This document shows positions 1 through 8,845 of a stretch of DNA of 64,000 nucleotides, piece after piece. The stretch spans positions 62,001-126,000 of the forward strand of contig NZ_JAUSCF010000035.1 in the NCBI RefSeq assembly GCF_030651625.1. The letters run 5' to 3'. The stretch's first letter is position 1, and every line of letters starts with the position of its first letter. Under the pieces are notes generated by a model. That model was not told the DNA's origin, did not search any database, and was given only the letters and a program-made list of their open reading frames with translations. Source of the DNA: Hydrogenophaga sp. Lineage in GTDB: Bacteria > Pseudomonadota > Gammaproteobacteria > Burkholderiales > Burkholderiaceae_C. Made by a program: the position numbers and the translations under genes.

Positions 1-1
1 C

Positions 2-673
2 AAGGACGAGGTAGAGCATTCCCTGCGCACCCTGGCCACCATCCACATGGACACGGTTGGCGTGGCGTACCAGGACAACGCCTTTGGTGAACTGATGATG
101 CCCGTGGTCGAGACCGCTGCCAAGGAACTGGGTGTGAAACTGGTGGCACGCGCGCCGCTGGCGGTGGATGGCAGCAACGCCGTAGACGCGGCCAAGGCCC
201 TGGCCGCGGCCAAACCCAAGGCGGTGCTGATGATCGCGGTGGGGCCCTCGGTGGTGGGGTTTGTGAAGGCGGCCAGGGCCAGTCTGAACGTGCCGGTCTA
301 CACCTTGTCGGTGGCCGCCAGTTCGGTGGCCGCGCTGGGGGACGAAGCCCATGGCCTGGCCATGACGCAGATCGTGCCCTCGCCCTGGCGCAAGGTCGAC
401 GCCATGGCCCGCGAATTCAACGAACTGGCCGAGGCCGCCAAGGTGCCCGTGAACTACAGCAGCTATGGCGGCTACCTGGGCGCACAATTTCTGCTGGAGG
501 CGCTGCGCCGGGCAAGCCCGAGGGTCTCCCCCGACAGCATCATCCAGGCCATCCACAGCATCCGCAACTGGTCGCTCGGTGGCAACATGCTCAGCTTCGG
601 CCCGGACCGCCACCACGGCACCGCATGGGCCGAGATCACCATCGTGGACGCCAACGGCCGCTTCCGGCGCTGA
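2..673 (+). CDS. ABC transporter substrate-binding protein, branched-chain amino acid (LivK) type, C-terminal part
   Basis: The reading frame is open from the first bases of the window and continues into the N-terminal part that lies outside it, so the gene is 5'-truncated by the window edge. The visible ~223 residues have the look of a Peripla_BP_6 periplasmic receptor: a Rossmann-like lobe with 'VGVAYQDNAFGE' near the start, a 'AKPKAVLMIAVGP' strand, and a closing 'GGNMLSFGPDRHHGT' segment typical of the end of LivK-like receptors. It would bind a small ligand in the periplasm for an ABC importer whose other parts are not in view. The ligand cannot be told from sequence. Confidence 0.8.
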   Translation, partial: KDEVEHSLRTLATIHMDTVGVAYQDNAFGELMMPVVETAAKELGVKLVARAPLAVDGSNAVDAAKALAAAKPKAVLMIAVGPSVVGFVKAARASLNVPVYTLSVAASSVAALGDEAHGLAMTQIVPSPWRKVDAMAREFNELAEAAKVPVNYSSYGGYLGAQFLLEALRRASPRVSPDSIIQAIHSIRNWSLGGNMLSFGPDRHHGTAWAEITIVDANGRFRR

Positions 674-714
674 CCGAACGCGTTCATTCCTGCGAACGTC
701 ACCAAGGCAACCTC

Positions 715-1485
715 ATGCACATACCGTCTCTCAAGGAAACCGTCAGCGCCGAAGAATGGGCGCTGCGCTGCGATCTCGCCGCCTGTTACCGGCTGGTGGC
801 CGCCTACGGCTGGAGCGATCTGGTCTTCACCCACATCAGCGCCAAGCTGCCTGATAGCGTGACCGGCGGGGAACACCAGTTCCTGATCAATCCCTACGGC
901 CTGATGTTCGACGAAATCACGGCCAGCAGCCTGGTCAAGGTCGACATGGCCTGCAACAAGCTGATCGACTCGCCTTTCCCGGTGAATCCGGCTGGCTTCG
1001 TGATCCACAGCGCCGTGCACGAAGCCCGGCCTGAAGCCGGATGCGTGCTGCACACCCACACCCGTGCCGGCGTGGGCGTGAGTGCGCAGAAGGCCGGCAT
1101 CCTGCCCATCAGCCAGCAAAGCACCTTTGTGCTGTCTTCGCTGGCGTACCACGACTACGAGGGCGTGGCCTTCCGTCCCGAGGAGAAACCGCGCCTGCAG
1201 GCCGACCTGGGCAAGGCCAACTACCTGGTGCTGCGCAACCACGGCCTGCTCACCGTCGGCCGCACCATCGCTGACGCGTTTCTCTCGATGTACACCTTCG
1301 AGAACACCTGTCGCATCCAGGTGGACGCGCTTGCAGGCGGTACGGCACTCACCCAGGTGGATCCCAGCATTCTGAGTGGCATGGCCGACGTGATGCGTGT
1401 GGCCACTGCCGGGCAAGGGGCTCAGCTGGCCTGGCCGGCACTGTTGCGCAAGGTGGAGCGGCTGGACCCCGGGTACAGGGAGTAA
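715..1485 (+). CDS. Class II aldolase/adducin family protein
   Basis: 256 residues, starting at the ATG 42 bases after the preceding stop; the upstream in-frame codons do not resemble protein. The zinc-site pattern of class II aldolases is visible: 'HEARPEAGCVLHTHT' in the middle supplies two histidines and 'RNHGLLTVG' a third, with the usual 'WSDLVFTHIS' opening. Enzymes of this family act on sugar phosphates or small hydroxy acids through a metal-bound enolate, and many members have no assigned substrate. It may be co-transcribed with the upstream solute-binding protein. The substrate is unknown. Confidence 0.85.
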   Translation: MHIPSLKETVSAEEWALRCDLAACYRLVAAYGWSDLVFTHISAKLPDSVTGGEHQFLINPYGLMFDEITASSLVKVDMACNKLIDSPFPVNPAGFVIHSAVHEARPEAGCVLHTHTRAGVGVSAQKAGILPISQQSTFVLSSLAYHDYEGVAFRPEEKPRLQADLGKANYLVLRNHGLLTVGRTIADAFLSMYTFENTCRIQVDALAGGTALTQVDPSILSGMADVMRVATAGQGAQLAWPALLRKVERLDPGYRE

Positions 1486-1487
1486 CA

Positions 1488-1511
1488 CCCTCCTGCGCCG
1501 CTGACGCGGCT
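1488..1511. repeat. Short partial copy of the palindromic repeat / hairpin between convergent genes
   Basis: Between the convergent aldolase and kinase-fold genes lies CTGCGCCGCTGACGCGGCTT. Its core is an inverted repeat, GCCGC-TGAC-GCGGC. It resembles the outer end of the dispersed palindromic repeat described at 5387 and elsewhere, and could fold as a bidirectional terminator. No U-tract follows directly. Confidence 0.4.
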
Positions 1512-1569
1512 TGAAGAAGACCTTTTTCGTTGCGGGTCTGTGCACCGGCAGGGTGGCTGCGTGCCTTTG

Positions 1570-2331
1570 TCAAGTGGACTCCTGTGCGCTCACGAACTGT
1601 GTCATGCCATCCAGCACGGTGCGCAGGCGGATGAGTTCGCGGGAACCATCGAGCCGGGTGGACAAGGCGGCCAGTCGGGCGATGCGGCGCAGGCGAGGCA
1701 GCAGGGGTTGGAGAAAGGCTTGCAGGCTCTGGGCAGGGCTGGCTTCCGGCCGGGCGATGGCCCAGGCCTCGCGGTAGGCATTGAGTACCTGCAGCACGGC
1801 CGCCGGTCCCAGGGGGTCAAGAAAACGGGCGAGTGAAAGCACCAGTTGCAAGGCGTCGTAGCGCTGCACCGTTTCCAGTGGCAGGCCTGGATACAGGCGT
1901 TCTTCGAAGTCGATGCGCGCAAACCGGTGGCCGTCCCAGGTGACATTGCGCGCCTGGGCACCCCCGTGCCAGTGCCCGCGCGCGTGAAAGCCCGCGAGGT
2001 CGGCGCTGGCCGCGCACATCAGCGGCAGGCGGTCGGCTTCCGGGATGCGGTGCAGCAGGTGCTCAAGGGTCGTTCCCACATCGCCGGTGACCATCGTATC
2101 GCCATCGAAGGCGACCACCACCGGCACATGCTCGCCAGCCGCCGCCAAGGCCAGCAAACGTTCGTGTTCGTACGCCAGCAGAGACTTGCCATCGGTCTGC
2201 CGCACGGCGCGCCATGGTACGGGCACGCCCACGAAATGCGCAAACAGGTAGACCCCCAGCGACTTGGCGGCGCTGCGCAGGGGCCGTTCGGCGGTTTTGG
2301 TCCAGGTCCTGGTGGGTGCGGGTGTGCTCAA
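1570..2331 (-). CDS. Lipopolysaccharide-kinase/Bud32-like kinase-fold protein
   Basis: 253 residues. The catalytic loop region 'HARGHWHGGAQARNVTWDGHRFARIDFEE' matches the H-G-x(n)-N ... DFE pattern of small atypical kinases related to KdkA/WaaP and Bud32, with HGGAQARN as catalytic loop and IDFEE as metal-binding motif. An N-terminal Lys in 'RSAAKSLGVYLF' could be the ATP-binding lysine. The start is a TTG with only a weak GGA upstream; no better in-frame start was found, so the N-terminus is uncertain. Its substrate (sugar or protein) is unknown. It lies 3' of the glutamine-synthetase homologue on the same strand, with 330 bases between them, so co-transcription is possible but not shown. 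Confidence 0.6.
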   Translation of the reverse strand: MSTPAPTRTWTKTAERPLRSAAKSLGVYLFAHFVGVPVPWRAVRQTDGKSLLAYEHERLLALAAAGEHVPVVVAFDGDTMVTGDVGTTLEHLLHRIPEADRLPLMCAASADLAGFHARGHWHGGAQARNVTWDGHRFARIDFEERLYPGLPLETVQRYDALQLVLSLARFLDPLGPAAVLQVLNAYREAWAIARPEASPAQSLQAFLQPLLPRLRRIARLAALSTRLDGSRELIRLRTVLDGMTQFVSAQEST

Positions 2332-2661
2332 GGTTCGCGATTATCCAGAAAAGCCATGGAGCGCCGCCGGCCCCTTGCTCCGCGACCGCGCCTTCGCTCC
2401 CTTCTCTGCTGGGGGAGGGATGGGGCGGGGGCTCTCCCTGGTTTGTTTCTTCGGAGAATTTGCTTGGTCGGGTCTCGGCCTGGCAGCCGACCAGCTCTTT
2501 CTTTGTTGCGCCAGACAAAGGCGATCCGAAGTCCGGGCCGTTTCGCGGTTCCTTGCGCTGCTCAGCCCGGCCACACGGCAACGCGGGTTCGGGAGTGGGG
2601 GTGGCCTTCCCTTCAAACGGTCCGCGATTTCATTCCTTGCAAACGACGAAACCAGGACGGT
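2332..2661. other. Non-coding gap with low-complexity purine/pyrimidine tract
   Basis: 330 bases between the glutamine-synthetase homologue and the kinase-fold gene. It holds a G-rich stretch near 2408-2430 (gggggagggatggggcgggg) flanked by less GC-skewed sequence. Reading frames that cross it are short and have no protein-like composition. No clear promoter, hairpin-plus-U-tract or known repeat was recognised. Confidence 0.5.
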
Positions 2662-3966
2662 TCAGCTCTCTGCGCTGAGGTTGCCGGAGCTGCATTCCGC
2701 TCGCTTGATCTGCAGGAACTGCTCGCAGTAGTTCTCCCCCACCGCCGCGCGCAATGCCGCATCGGCCTGCAGCGCGTCCAGTGCAGCACTCAGATTGGCC
2801 GGCAGCCGTGGTGGCAGGGGTTCGCCGTGCGCGTGTCGGAGGTAGAGGTCGTCGCCGCACGGCGTCGGCGGTGGCAGTGCACCATCGATACCCGCCAGAC
2901 CGGCCGCCAGCGTGGCCGCCAGCGCGGCGTACACATTGCACGACGCATCGGGCAGGCGCCATTCGATGCGTCCATCCACACTGCGAACAAGGCAGGTGCG
3001 GTTGTTGTCGCCCGCGGCCTTCCACACCGGCGACCAGGTGGTGCCGGAAGTGCTCTCGCTCACGGCCAGGCGTTTGTAGCTGTTGACCAGGGGAGCGCAA
3101 AACGCCGACAGGGCGTCGGCGTGGTGCAGCAGGCCGGCAGCGAAGCGCTGCCCTGTCTCGCTCAGGCCCATGGGGCCGGCCGGGTCTGCCATCAGGGCCT
3201 TTCCATGTCGGTCGGTCAGGCTCAGGTGGAAATGCAGACCGCTGCCCGGCGCATGGGCAAAAGGTTTTGGCCGGGTGGAGAAATACAGGCCGTGCTGCTG
3301 CGCCACCGCCTGCGCAGTGAGCTTGAACAACAGATAGCGATCGGCAGCGGCCAGCGCTTCATCGAAGCGGTAATTGATCTCGTACTGGCCGTTGGCGTCT
3401 TCGTGGTCCATCTGCTGCAGCTCGAAGCCGAGTGCGCTCAGGTGCTTACGCATGCTGTCCAGGAATCCGAAGTTGCGGGTGATGGCCTCCAGGTCGTAGG
3501 ACGGCTTGTCGAGCCGGTCCAGATCGTCGCCCACCACCCAGCCGCCATCGCTGGTGCGCTTGAGCAGGAAAAACTCGGGTTCGATGCCCACCCACAGCGT
3601 CCATCCGCGTTCGCCCAGACAGAGCACCTGACGCTTGAGCACCTGGCGCGAACAGGTGTCCAGCGGCTGACCGCCGGCAAACCCGTCGCACACAGCGTGA
3701 GCCACCCCGGGCAGCAACGGCCAGGGGCGCAGCGTTTCAGGCAACACGCGGCCCATGTATTCGCTGCGCGGACCCATGCGTGGCAGGCCGGTGCCCCAGA
3801 TGCTGGGGCCGGAGAAACCAGCACCCACAGCCACCGCATGTGGCAAGCCTTCCAGCGGTATCAGCTTGCCCTTGGGCACGCCGTGCAGGTCGGTGAAGGT
3901 GGTCATCACGGTGTGCACGCCTTGGGCGCGCAGCTGGCTCATGCGATCGTCGAGATCCGGGGACAT
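2662..3966 (-). CDS. glnT: Type III glutamine synthetase homologue (GlnT-like; glutamate-amine ligase)
   Basis: 434 residues, a glutamine-synthetase fold with a shortened N-terminal beta-grasp region ('TDLHGVPKGKLIPL') followed by the catalytic domain. Recognisable catalytic motifs are 'GIEPEFFLL', 'QMDHEDANGQYEINY', 'GSGLHFHLSL', 'NSYKRL' and 'DNNRTCLVR'. Length and N-terminus fit the GlnT/type III branch better than housekeeping GlnA. Such enzymes ligate glutamate to ammonia or another amine with ATP. The position at the end of the polyamine cluster suggests an amine acceptor; that is inference. A rho-independent terminator lies immediately upstream, so it may need its own promoter or partial read-through from gabT. 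Confidence 0.75.
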   Translation of the reverse strand: MSPDLDDRMSQLRAQGVHTVMTTFTDLHGVPKGKLIPLEGLPHAVAVGAGFSGPSIWGTGLPRMGPRSEYMGRVLPETLRPWPLLPGVAHAVCDGFAGGQPLDTCSRQVLKRQVLCLGERGWTLWVGIEPEFFLLKRTSDGGWVVGDDLDRLDKPSYDLEAITRNFGFLDSMRKHLSALGFELQQMDHEDANGQYEINYRFDEALAAADRYLLFKLTAQAVAQQHGLYFSTRPKPFAHAPGSGLHFHLSLTDRHGKALMADPAGPMGLSETGQRFAAGLLHHADALSAFCAPLVNSYKRLAVSESTSGTTWSPVWKAAGDNNRTCLVRSVDGRIEWRLPDASCNVYAALAATLAAGLAGIDGALPPPTPCGDDLYLRHAHGEPLPPRLPANLSAALDALQADAALRAAVGENYCEQFLQIKRAECSSGNLSAES

Positions 3967-3986
3967 ACGGGCTCCGTGGGCAGGCC

Positions 3987-4012
3987 AAAAAAAGGCCGGA
4001 TGATCCGGCCTT
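3987..4012 (-). terminator. Rho-independent terminator after gabT/puuE
   Basis: A perfect 10-bp inverted repeat (AAGGCCGGAT / ATCCGGCCTT, one-base loop centre) at 3992-4012 is followed on the minus strand by seven T residues. It lies 16 bases after the gabT stop and 21 bases before the start codon of the glutamine-synthetase homologue. It therefore separates the two genes transcriptionally, or lets only a fraction of transcripts through. Confidence 0.85.
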
Positions 4013-4027
4013 GGGAGGCGTAAAGGG

Positions 4028-5335
4028 TCAGGTCAGCGTTTCTACCAGCGCCGCGTCCAGTACGTCCATCGCCTCGTCAAACACCGCGTCTTCGATGGTG
4101 AGCGGGAACAGGAAGCGAATCACGTTGCCGTACACGCCACAGGTCAGCAACAGCAGCCCGCGCTTGAGTGCGGCCATCTGAACGCGTTTGGTCAGATCGG
4201 CGTCGGGGGCGCCCGTCTTGGGCTCGACAAACTCGCAGGCCACCATCGCGCCCAGCCCGCGCACATCGGCCAGACAGGCATGGGCTTTTCTCTTCGCCGT
4301 CAGGTGGGCGATCAGGCGATCGCCCAACAGCTGCGCGCGCTCAGGCAATTTCTCTTCCTGCATCACATCGAGGACCGCGTGCGAGGCAGCAATGGCCAGC
4401 GGGTTTCCGGCGTAGGTACCCCCCAGGCCGCCGGGCGCGGGGCCGTCCATCACCGCCGCCTTGCCGCACACGGCCGACAAGGTGGTGCCACCGGCCATGC
4501 TCTTGGCCAGGGTCATGAGGTCGGGGCTCACACCGTAGTGCTCCATGGCGAACATCTTGCCGGTGCGCGCAAAGCCGGTCTGCACTTCGTCAGCCACCAG
4601 CAGGATGCCGTGCTGATCGCACAACTCGCGCAGCCATTTCACGGCCGCAGGCTGGATCGGGTTGAAGCCGCCCTCGCCCTGCACCGGTTCGAACACAATG
4701 GCCGCCACGCGAGAAGGCTCGATGTCGCACTTGAACAGCTGCTCCATGGCCTTCTTCGTGTCGTCCAGCGAGCTGCAATGACACGGGAAGGGAACGTGGT
4801 AGATCTCGGGCGGGAACGGGCCGAAGCCGGCCTTGTACGGCTGCACCTTGCCGGTCATGGCCACCGAGAACATGCTGCGCCCGTGGAACGCACCACCAAA
4901 CGCAATGATGCCGCTGCGTCCGGTGCTTGAGCGCGCGATCTTCATCGCGTTTTCGATCGCCTCGGCACCGGTGGAGAAAAACGCCGTCTTCACTGGCCCG
5001 TCAATCGGCACCATGGCGTTGATGCGTTCGGCCAGCGCCACGTATTCGGTGTAGGGCACCACCTGGTAGCAGCTGTGCGTGAAGCGCTGCAGTTGGGCCG
5101 CAATGGCGGCCTGCACCTTGGGGTGCACGTGGCCGGTGTTGAGCACGGCAATGCCACCCGCAAAGTCAATGAAGCGCCGGCCTTCAATGTCCCAGAACTC
5201 GGCGTTCTTTGCGCGTTCAATGAAGAAGTCACCGAACACACCCACACCCCGCGGCGTGGCGTCGAGCCTTCGCTGGTGCCAGGCGGCGTTGGTGTGTGGG
5301 GCGTTCAATTGCTCGGATTTCTGTGGGGCGTTCAT
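4028..5335 (-). CDS. gabT: 4-aminobutyrate--2-oxoglutarate transaminase (GabT/PuuE)
   Basis: 435 residues, full length for a class III PLP-dependent aminotransferase. The PLP lysine is K278 in 'LAKSMAGG'; 'VADEVQTGFARTG' supplies the PLP-binding Asp, and 'FEPVQGEGGFNP' and 'FHGRSMFSVAMTG' are typical GABA-transaminase segments. It moves the amino group of GABA to 2-oxoglutarate, giving succinate semialdehyde and glutamate. It is the last step of the putrescine route carried out by PuuA/B/C/D encoded nearby. It lies downstream of puuC on the same strand, with a palindromic repeat between them, and a strong terminator follows. Confidence 0.92.
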   Translation of the reverse strand: MNAPQKSEQLNAPHTNAAWHQRRLDATPRGVGVFGDFFIERAKNAEFWDIEGRRFIDFAGGIAVLNTGHVHPKVQAAIAAQLQRFTHSCYQVVPYTEYVALAERINAMVPIDGPVKTAFFSTGAEAIENAMKIARSSTGRSGIIAFGGAFHGRSMFSVAMTGKVQPYKAGFGPFPPEIYHVPFPCHCSSLDDTKKAMEQLFKCDIEPSRVAAIVFEPVQGEGGFNPIQPAAVKWLRELCDQHGILLVADEVQTGFARTGKMFAMEHYGVSPDLMTLAKSMAGGTTLSAVCGKAAVMDGPAPGGLGGTYAGNPLAIAASHAVLDVMQEEKLPERAQLLGDRLIAHLTAKRKAHACLADVRGLGAMVACEFVEPKTGAPDADLTKRVQMAALKRGLLLLTCGVYGNVIRFLFPLTIEDAVFDEAMDVLDAALVETLT

Positions 5336-5386
5336 CGAAGTCTCCAGTAAAAGCGCACTGGGTGGTGCGAAGTGTCTTGTCCAAGG

Positions 5387-5460
5387 GCACCGCGGAACTG
5401 GCTTTGCCAGGCCGCCAGTGCCGCCCCCCTCTGGGGGGTGACGCGAAGCGGCGCGGGGGG
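5387..5460 (+). repeat. Palindromic intergenic repeat, copy A
   Basis: About 74 bases with three nested palindromes in order: a CTGGC-TTT-GCCAG stem, a CCCCCC-TCT-GGGGGG stem, and GACGCGAAGCGGCGC followed by a G-run. It lies in the gap between gabT (start) and puuC (end). Very similar copies occur at 10872-10944 and 9842-9910, with diverged or inverted ones near 8846, 15011, 17366 and 17561. It may act as a REP-like mRNA-stability or termination element. Confidence 0.8.
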
Positions 5461-5466
5461 CGCCGG

Positions 5467-6948
5467 TTACACCGGCGAATCGATCCTGATCCAGGTGGTT
5501 TTGGTTTCCGTGTACTTGTCAAACGCGTGCAGCGACTTGTCACGCCCCACACCGCTCTGCTTGAAGCCGCCAAACGGTACTGTGATGTCGTCTTCGTCGT
5601 AAGAGTTCACATGCACGGTGCCCGCACGCAGCGCGCGCGCCACGCCGTGGGCCTTGTTGATGTCACGCGTCCACACCGCGGCCTGCAGGCCATAGATGTT
5701 GCTGTTGGCCTGCTGCACCACGTCGGCCGCGTCGGTGAAGCTCAGCACCGACAACACAGGGCCAAAGATCTCCTCGCGCGCAATCGTCATGGTGTTGGTG
5801 ACACCGTCGAAGATGGTGGGCAGCACGTAGTTGCCACCGGCCACGGGCATGGCCGCCTCACCACCGGCGAGCAGCTTCGCGCCCTCAGCCTTGCCACTCT
5901 CGATGTAGCGCAGCACCGTGTCCATCTGCACCTTGTCGACAATGGCACCCATCACCGTGCCTTTGTCCAGCGGGTTGCCAGGCTGGTACTGAGGCACCAG
6001 CTTCAGCGCCTTCTCCAGGAAAGCGTCCTTGATCGAAGCTTCCACGAACAGGCGCGAAGGCGCGTTGCAGCTCTCGCCCTGGTTGAAGAAGATGCTGCCC
6101 ACCGCCGCTTCCACCGCCTTGTCCAGATCCGGGCAGTCGGCAAACACGATGTTGGGTGACTTGCCGCCCAGTTCGGTCCAGGCGCGCTTGAGGTTGCTCT
6201 GCCCGGCCATCACGTGGATCTGCTTGCCCACGCGGGTGCTGCCGGTGAAGGCAATGCAGTCCACATCCATGTGCAGTGCCAGCGGGCTGCCGGCCTCGGC
6301 GCCATAGCCCGGCACCACGTTGAACACACCGGGTGGAATGCCGGCGGCCAGCGCCAGTTCGGCCAGGCGCAGCGCGGTCAGCGGGCTCTTCTCCGAAGGC
6401 TTCAGCACCACCGAGTTGCCGGCGGCCAGCGCGGGCGCGATCTTCCAGGCCGCCATGATCATGGGGTAGTTCCAGGGCACGATCACGCCCACCACACCCA
6501 CCGGCTCGCGCGTGATCAGCGCCAGCGCCGTGCTGGCCGTGGGCGCGATCTCGTCGTACACCTTGTCCACCGCTTCGCCATACCAGCGAATGCAGTTGGC
6601 TGCGCTGTTCACGTCCACGCTGCGTGCGTACTTCACCGGCTTGCCCATGTCCAGCGTCTCGGTCAGGGCCAGCTCGTCGGCATGGGCGATCAGCTGCTCG
6701 GCGAACTTGATCATCACGCGCTTGCGCTGCGCCGGTGCCATGCCGCACCAGCGGCGGTCTTCAAAGGCCGCACGGCCAGCGGCCACGGCGGCGTCGATGT
6801 CGGCCTCGCCACAGCGCGCCACTTGCGTCAGCAGGCGACCATCCACGGGCGAGAGGCAATCAAAGGTCTGGCCATCGCGCGCGGCCACGCGTTCGCCGTT
6901 GATGACGGCGCGGCCGTCGAAAGTGAGGGAGCTGGTGGGGTCGGTCAT
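5467..6948 (-). CDS. puuC: Gamma-glutamyl-gamma-aminobutyraldehyde dehydrogenase (PuuC-type aldehyde dehydrogenase)
   Basis: 493 residues, the usual length of NAD(P)-dependent aldehyde dehydrogenases. Visible motifs are 'PWNYPMIMAAWKIAPALAAG', the nucleotide-binding 'FTGSTRVGK', the glutamate motif 'ELGGKSPNIVF', and the catalytic cysteine C294 in 'GESCNAPSR'. The start ATG gives 'MTDPTSSLTF'; the in-frame sequence further upstream is intergenic in character. In the cluster it would oxidise gamma-glutamyl-aminobutyraldehyde made by PuuB to gamma-glutamyl-GABA, which PuuD then hydrolyses. It heads a puuC-gabT unit transcribed away from the divergent 521-residue gene. Confidence 0.88.
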   Translation of the reverse strand: MTDPTSSLTFDGRAVINGERVAARDGQTFDCLSPVDGRLLTQVARCGEADIDAAVAAGRAAFEDRRWCGMAPAQRKRVMIKFAEQLIAHADELALTETLDMGKPVKYARSVDVNSAANCIRWYGEAVDKVYDEIAPTASTALALITREPVGVVGVIVPWNYPMIMAAWKIAPALAAGNSVVLKPSEKSPLTALRLAELALAAGIPPGVFNVVPGYGAEAGSPLALHMDVDCIAFTGSTRVGKQIHVMAGQSNLKRAWTELGGKSPNIVFADCPDLDKAVEAAVGSIFFNQGESCNAPSRLFVEASIKDAFLEKALKLVPQYQPGNPLDKGTVMGAIVDKVQMDTVLRYIESGKAEGAKLLAGGEAAMPVAGGNYVLPTIFDGVTNTMTIAREEIFGPVLSVLSFTDAADVVQQANSNIYGLQAAVWTRDINKAHGVARALRAGTVHVNSYDEDDITVPFGGFKQSGVGRDKSLHAFDKYTETKTTWIRIDSPV

Positions 6949-7197
6949 GGGCCATGCGTGGTCGGGTTTCAGGAATTGGCTCCATGCTACACCCCTGTAT
7001 GGGGGCTGACGACATCCAATTTCCTTGTGTGCCAGCCATCCAGTGGGGCGCCCGCCGCGCCCGCACAAAGACCTTCCCCCAACCAGGCGATGAAGGTCGG
7101 CAGCAGTCCCTCTGTCGATGGATGACGTGCGCCACGAACCGGCGTTTCATGGACCTGCGTCCATGCTGCGGCGCGTCACACAAGCAGGAGAGACACC

Positions 7198-8763
7198 ATG
7201 CCCACACCCGGATTCGACATCCCCAACCCGTTCGACCCCTTCTTCCCGCCTCGATTTCCCGAGCGCTTTCAGGATCCACCCTTCCGATGGGACATTCCCG
7301 TGTGGCCGGATCTTCGCTGGGGCCCGGCCCAGATCAAGGTGCTGGTGGTCTGCGACGGCAACTCCTATTCGACCGACCCGCTGGCCGGCTTCTCCCTGGG
7401 ACTAGCCCTGCAGGACGCCTTCGATCCGACACACGACGAACACCCGAGCTACGCCCGTTTCAGCTTCACAAAGGCGCACCGCAACACCACCACAGGCATC
7501 ACACCCGGCTTCGAGAATTTCCGGTTCACCGCCGGTTCGCTCAACAGCTTCGACGAAGTCTGGCTGTTCGGCTTCACGCCGGGGGCGCCATACCTCTCCG
7601 CCGCAGAAGTGAACACGATCCATGCCTTCATGGATGGCGGCGGCGGGGTGCTGGCCATGGGCGACCACGAAGACCTGGGCCTGGGCCTGTGCGGCGGCAT
7701 CAAACGCGTGCGCTCCATGCGCAAGTGGTGGTTCAATTCGCCACCACCACCGGCCGGCATGATCCAGGCCCCCGACAACACCGACCTCACCCGCAACGAC
7801 ACCCAACAGCTGCCCAGCAACAGCGAAAGCGACACCGTTCCACAGCCGATCTTTCCCAACTACCGCTACACCCACCCCTTCTGGAAACCCTGGTGGTTCC
7901 GGCAGAAGTATCCCCACCCCATCCTGTGCGGACCACGTGGCGCGATCACGGTCATGCCCGATCATCCGCACGAGGGCGACTGCATCACGCCGGCCGCCGC
8001 TTTCGCCTCGGAATTCACCGGTGGTGTGCCGGTGGAAATCATTGCCCGGGGACGCAATGTGGTGGGACGCAACAAGGGAGGCTTCGTGATCTCGGACCCT
8101 CGGGAATTCGGCCTGCTGGGGGTGTGGGATGGTCACCTGCCGGCAGCCAACCAAGGGCGCGTGGCCGTGGACGCCACATGGCACCACTGGTTCAACGTGA
8201 ACCTGCGCGGCTTGCGCACCGCCGGTGGCAACAACTACCGCGACATCCTGGCCTTCTTTCGCAACGTGGCCATCTGGCTGGCGCCCAAGGGCCAGCAAGC
8301 CGCCATGCGCCGTGCCGGCCAGCGCATCGTGCTGCTCACGCCTTCACTGGTGGAGACGCTGCCCAGCCTGGTGGATTTTCGGCCTGAGCGCTTCTACCTG
8401 CTCGGCGTGGCCGCGCGAGACGCACTGGGGCGGATCGCACCACAGTGCCAGTCGGCCGCGTGGTTCTTCGAGATCGTCTCCCCTTTCCTGCCGGCTTCGG
8501 CGCTGAAACTGGCCCTCAACGATCGCTTTGAAGGCGTTCACAACCTGATGGAGTCGGCCGCGCTGGACGCGCTGTCCACCACGGTCTTCGGCGCCATCGT
8601 CAACGCCATTGGCATGCAGATGAACAAGCACGGCCTGGAAAAGATGGAGGGCTGGGACGAGGAGCTCGACCGGGTGAGCGCCGAAGGGGCCAAGCGGGGG
8701 CTGGAAGTGGCGGTCAAAGAACTCACGCGCTCACAACGAACGGTGAAATCGTTGCTGGGCTGA
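7198..8763 (+). CDS. Uncharacterised 521-residue protein, possible GATase/ThuA-like N-terminal fold
   Basis: Not recognised as a named family. It starts at an ATG preceded by GGAGAGACACC. Residues 1-35 are Pro/Phe-rich; residues ~46-58 ('IKVLVVCDGNSYS') form a Rossmann-like first strand, and ~118-165 ('VWLFGF', then 'FMDGGGGVLAMGDHEDLG') resemble the flavodoxin-like half of class I amidotransferase or ThuA-like proteins. There is no canonical Cys-His-Glu triad that I can place. 'ATWHHWFNVNL' (~330) is His/Trp-rich. The last ~150 residues look helical. No signal peptide or membrane segment is evident. It sits alone on the plus strand between puuC and potI, so a role in amine metabolism is only a contextual guess. 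Confidence 0.75.
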   Translation: MPTPGFDIPNPFDPFFPPRFPERFQDPPFRWDIPVWPDLRWGPAQIKVLVVCDGNSYSTDPLAGFSLGLALQDAFDPTHDEHPSYARFSFTKAHRNTTTGITPGFENFRFTAGSLNSFDEVWLFGFTPGAPYLSAAEVNTIHAFMDGGGGVLAMGDHEDLGLGLCGGIKRVRSMRKWWFNSPPPPAGMIQAPDNTDLTRNDTQQLPSNSESDTVPQPIFPNYRYTHPFWKPWWFRQKYPHPILCGPRGAITVMPDHPHEGDCITPAAAFASEFTGGVPVEIIARGRNVVGRNKGGFVISDPREFGLLGVWDGHLPAANQGRVAVDATWHHWFNVNLRGLRTAGGNNYRDILAFFRNVAIWLAPKGQQAAMRRAGQRIVLLTPSLVETLPSLVDFRPERFYLLGVAARDALGRIAPQCQSAAWFFEIVSPFLPASALKLALNDRFEGVHNLMESAALDALSTTVFGAIVNAIGMQMNKHGLEKMEGWDEELDRVSAEGAKRGLEVAVKELTRSQRTVKSLLG

Positions 8764-8845
8764 TGCAACGGTAGAGCGCAGGCTGGCACTGGCCAAGGAG
8801 GCGAACCCATCCAGCCACCGACGCGAAGTGCCCCCAGTCCAGGGG

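Noticed and set aside
1846-4023. A long plus-strand reading frame of 725 codons opposite the kinase-fold and glutamine-synthetase genes
   Set aside because: It is the antisense shadow of two well-supported minus-strand genes, has Arg/Ala/Gln-rich, low-information composition, and matches no family.
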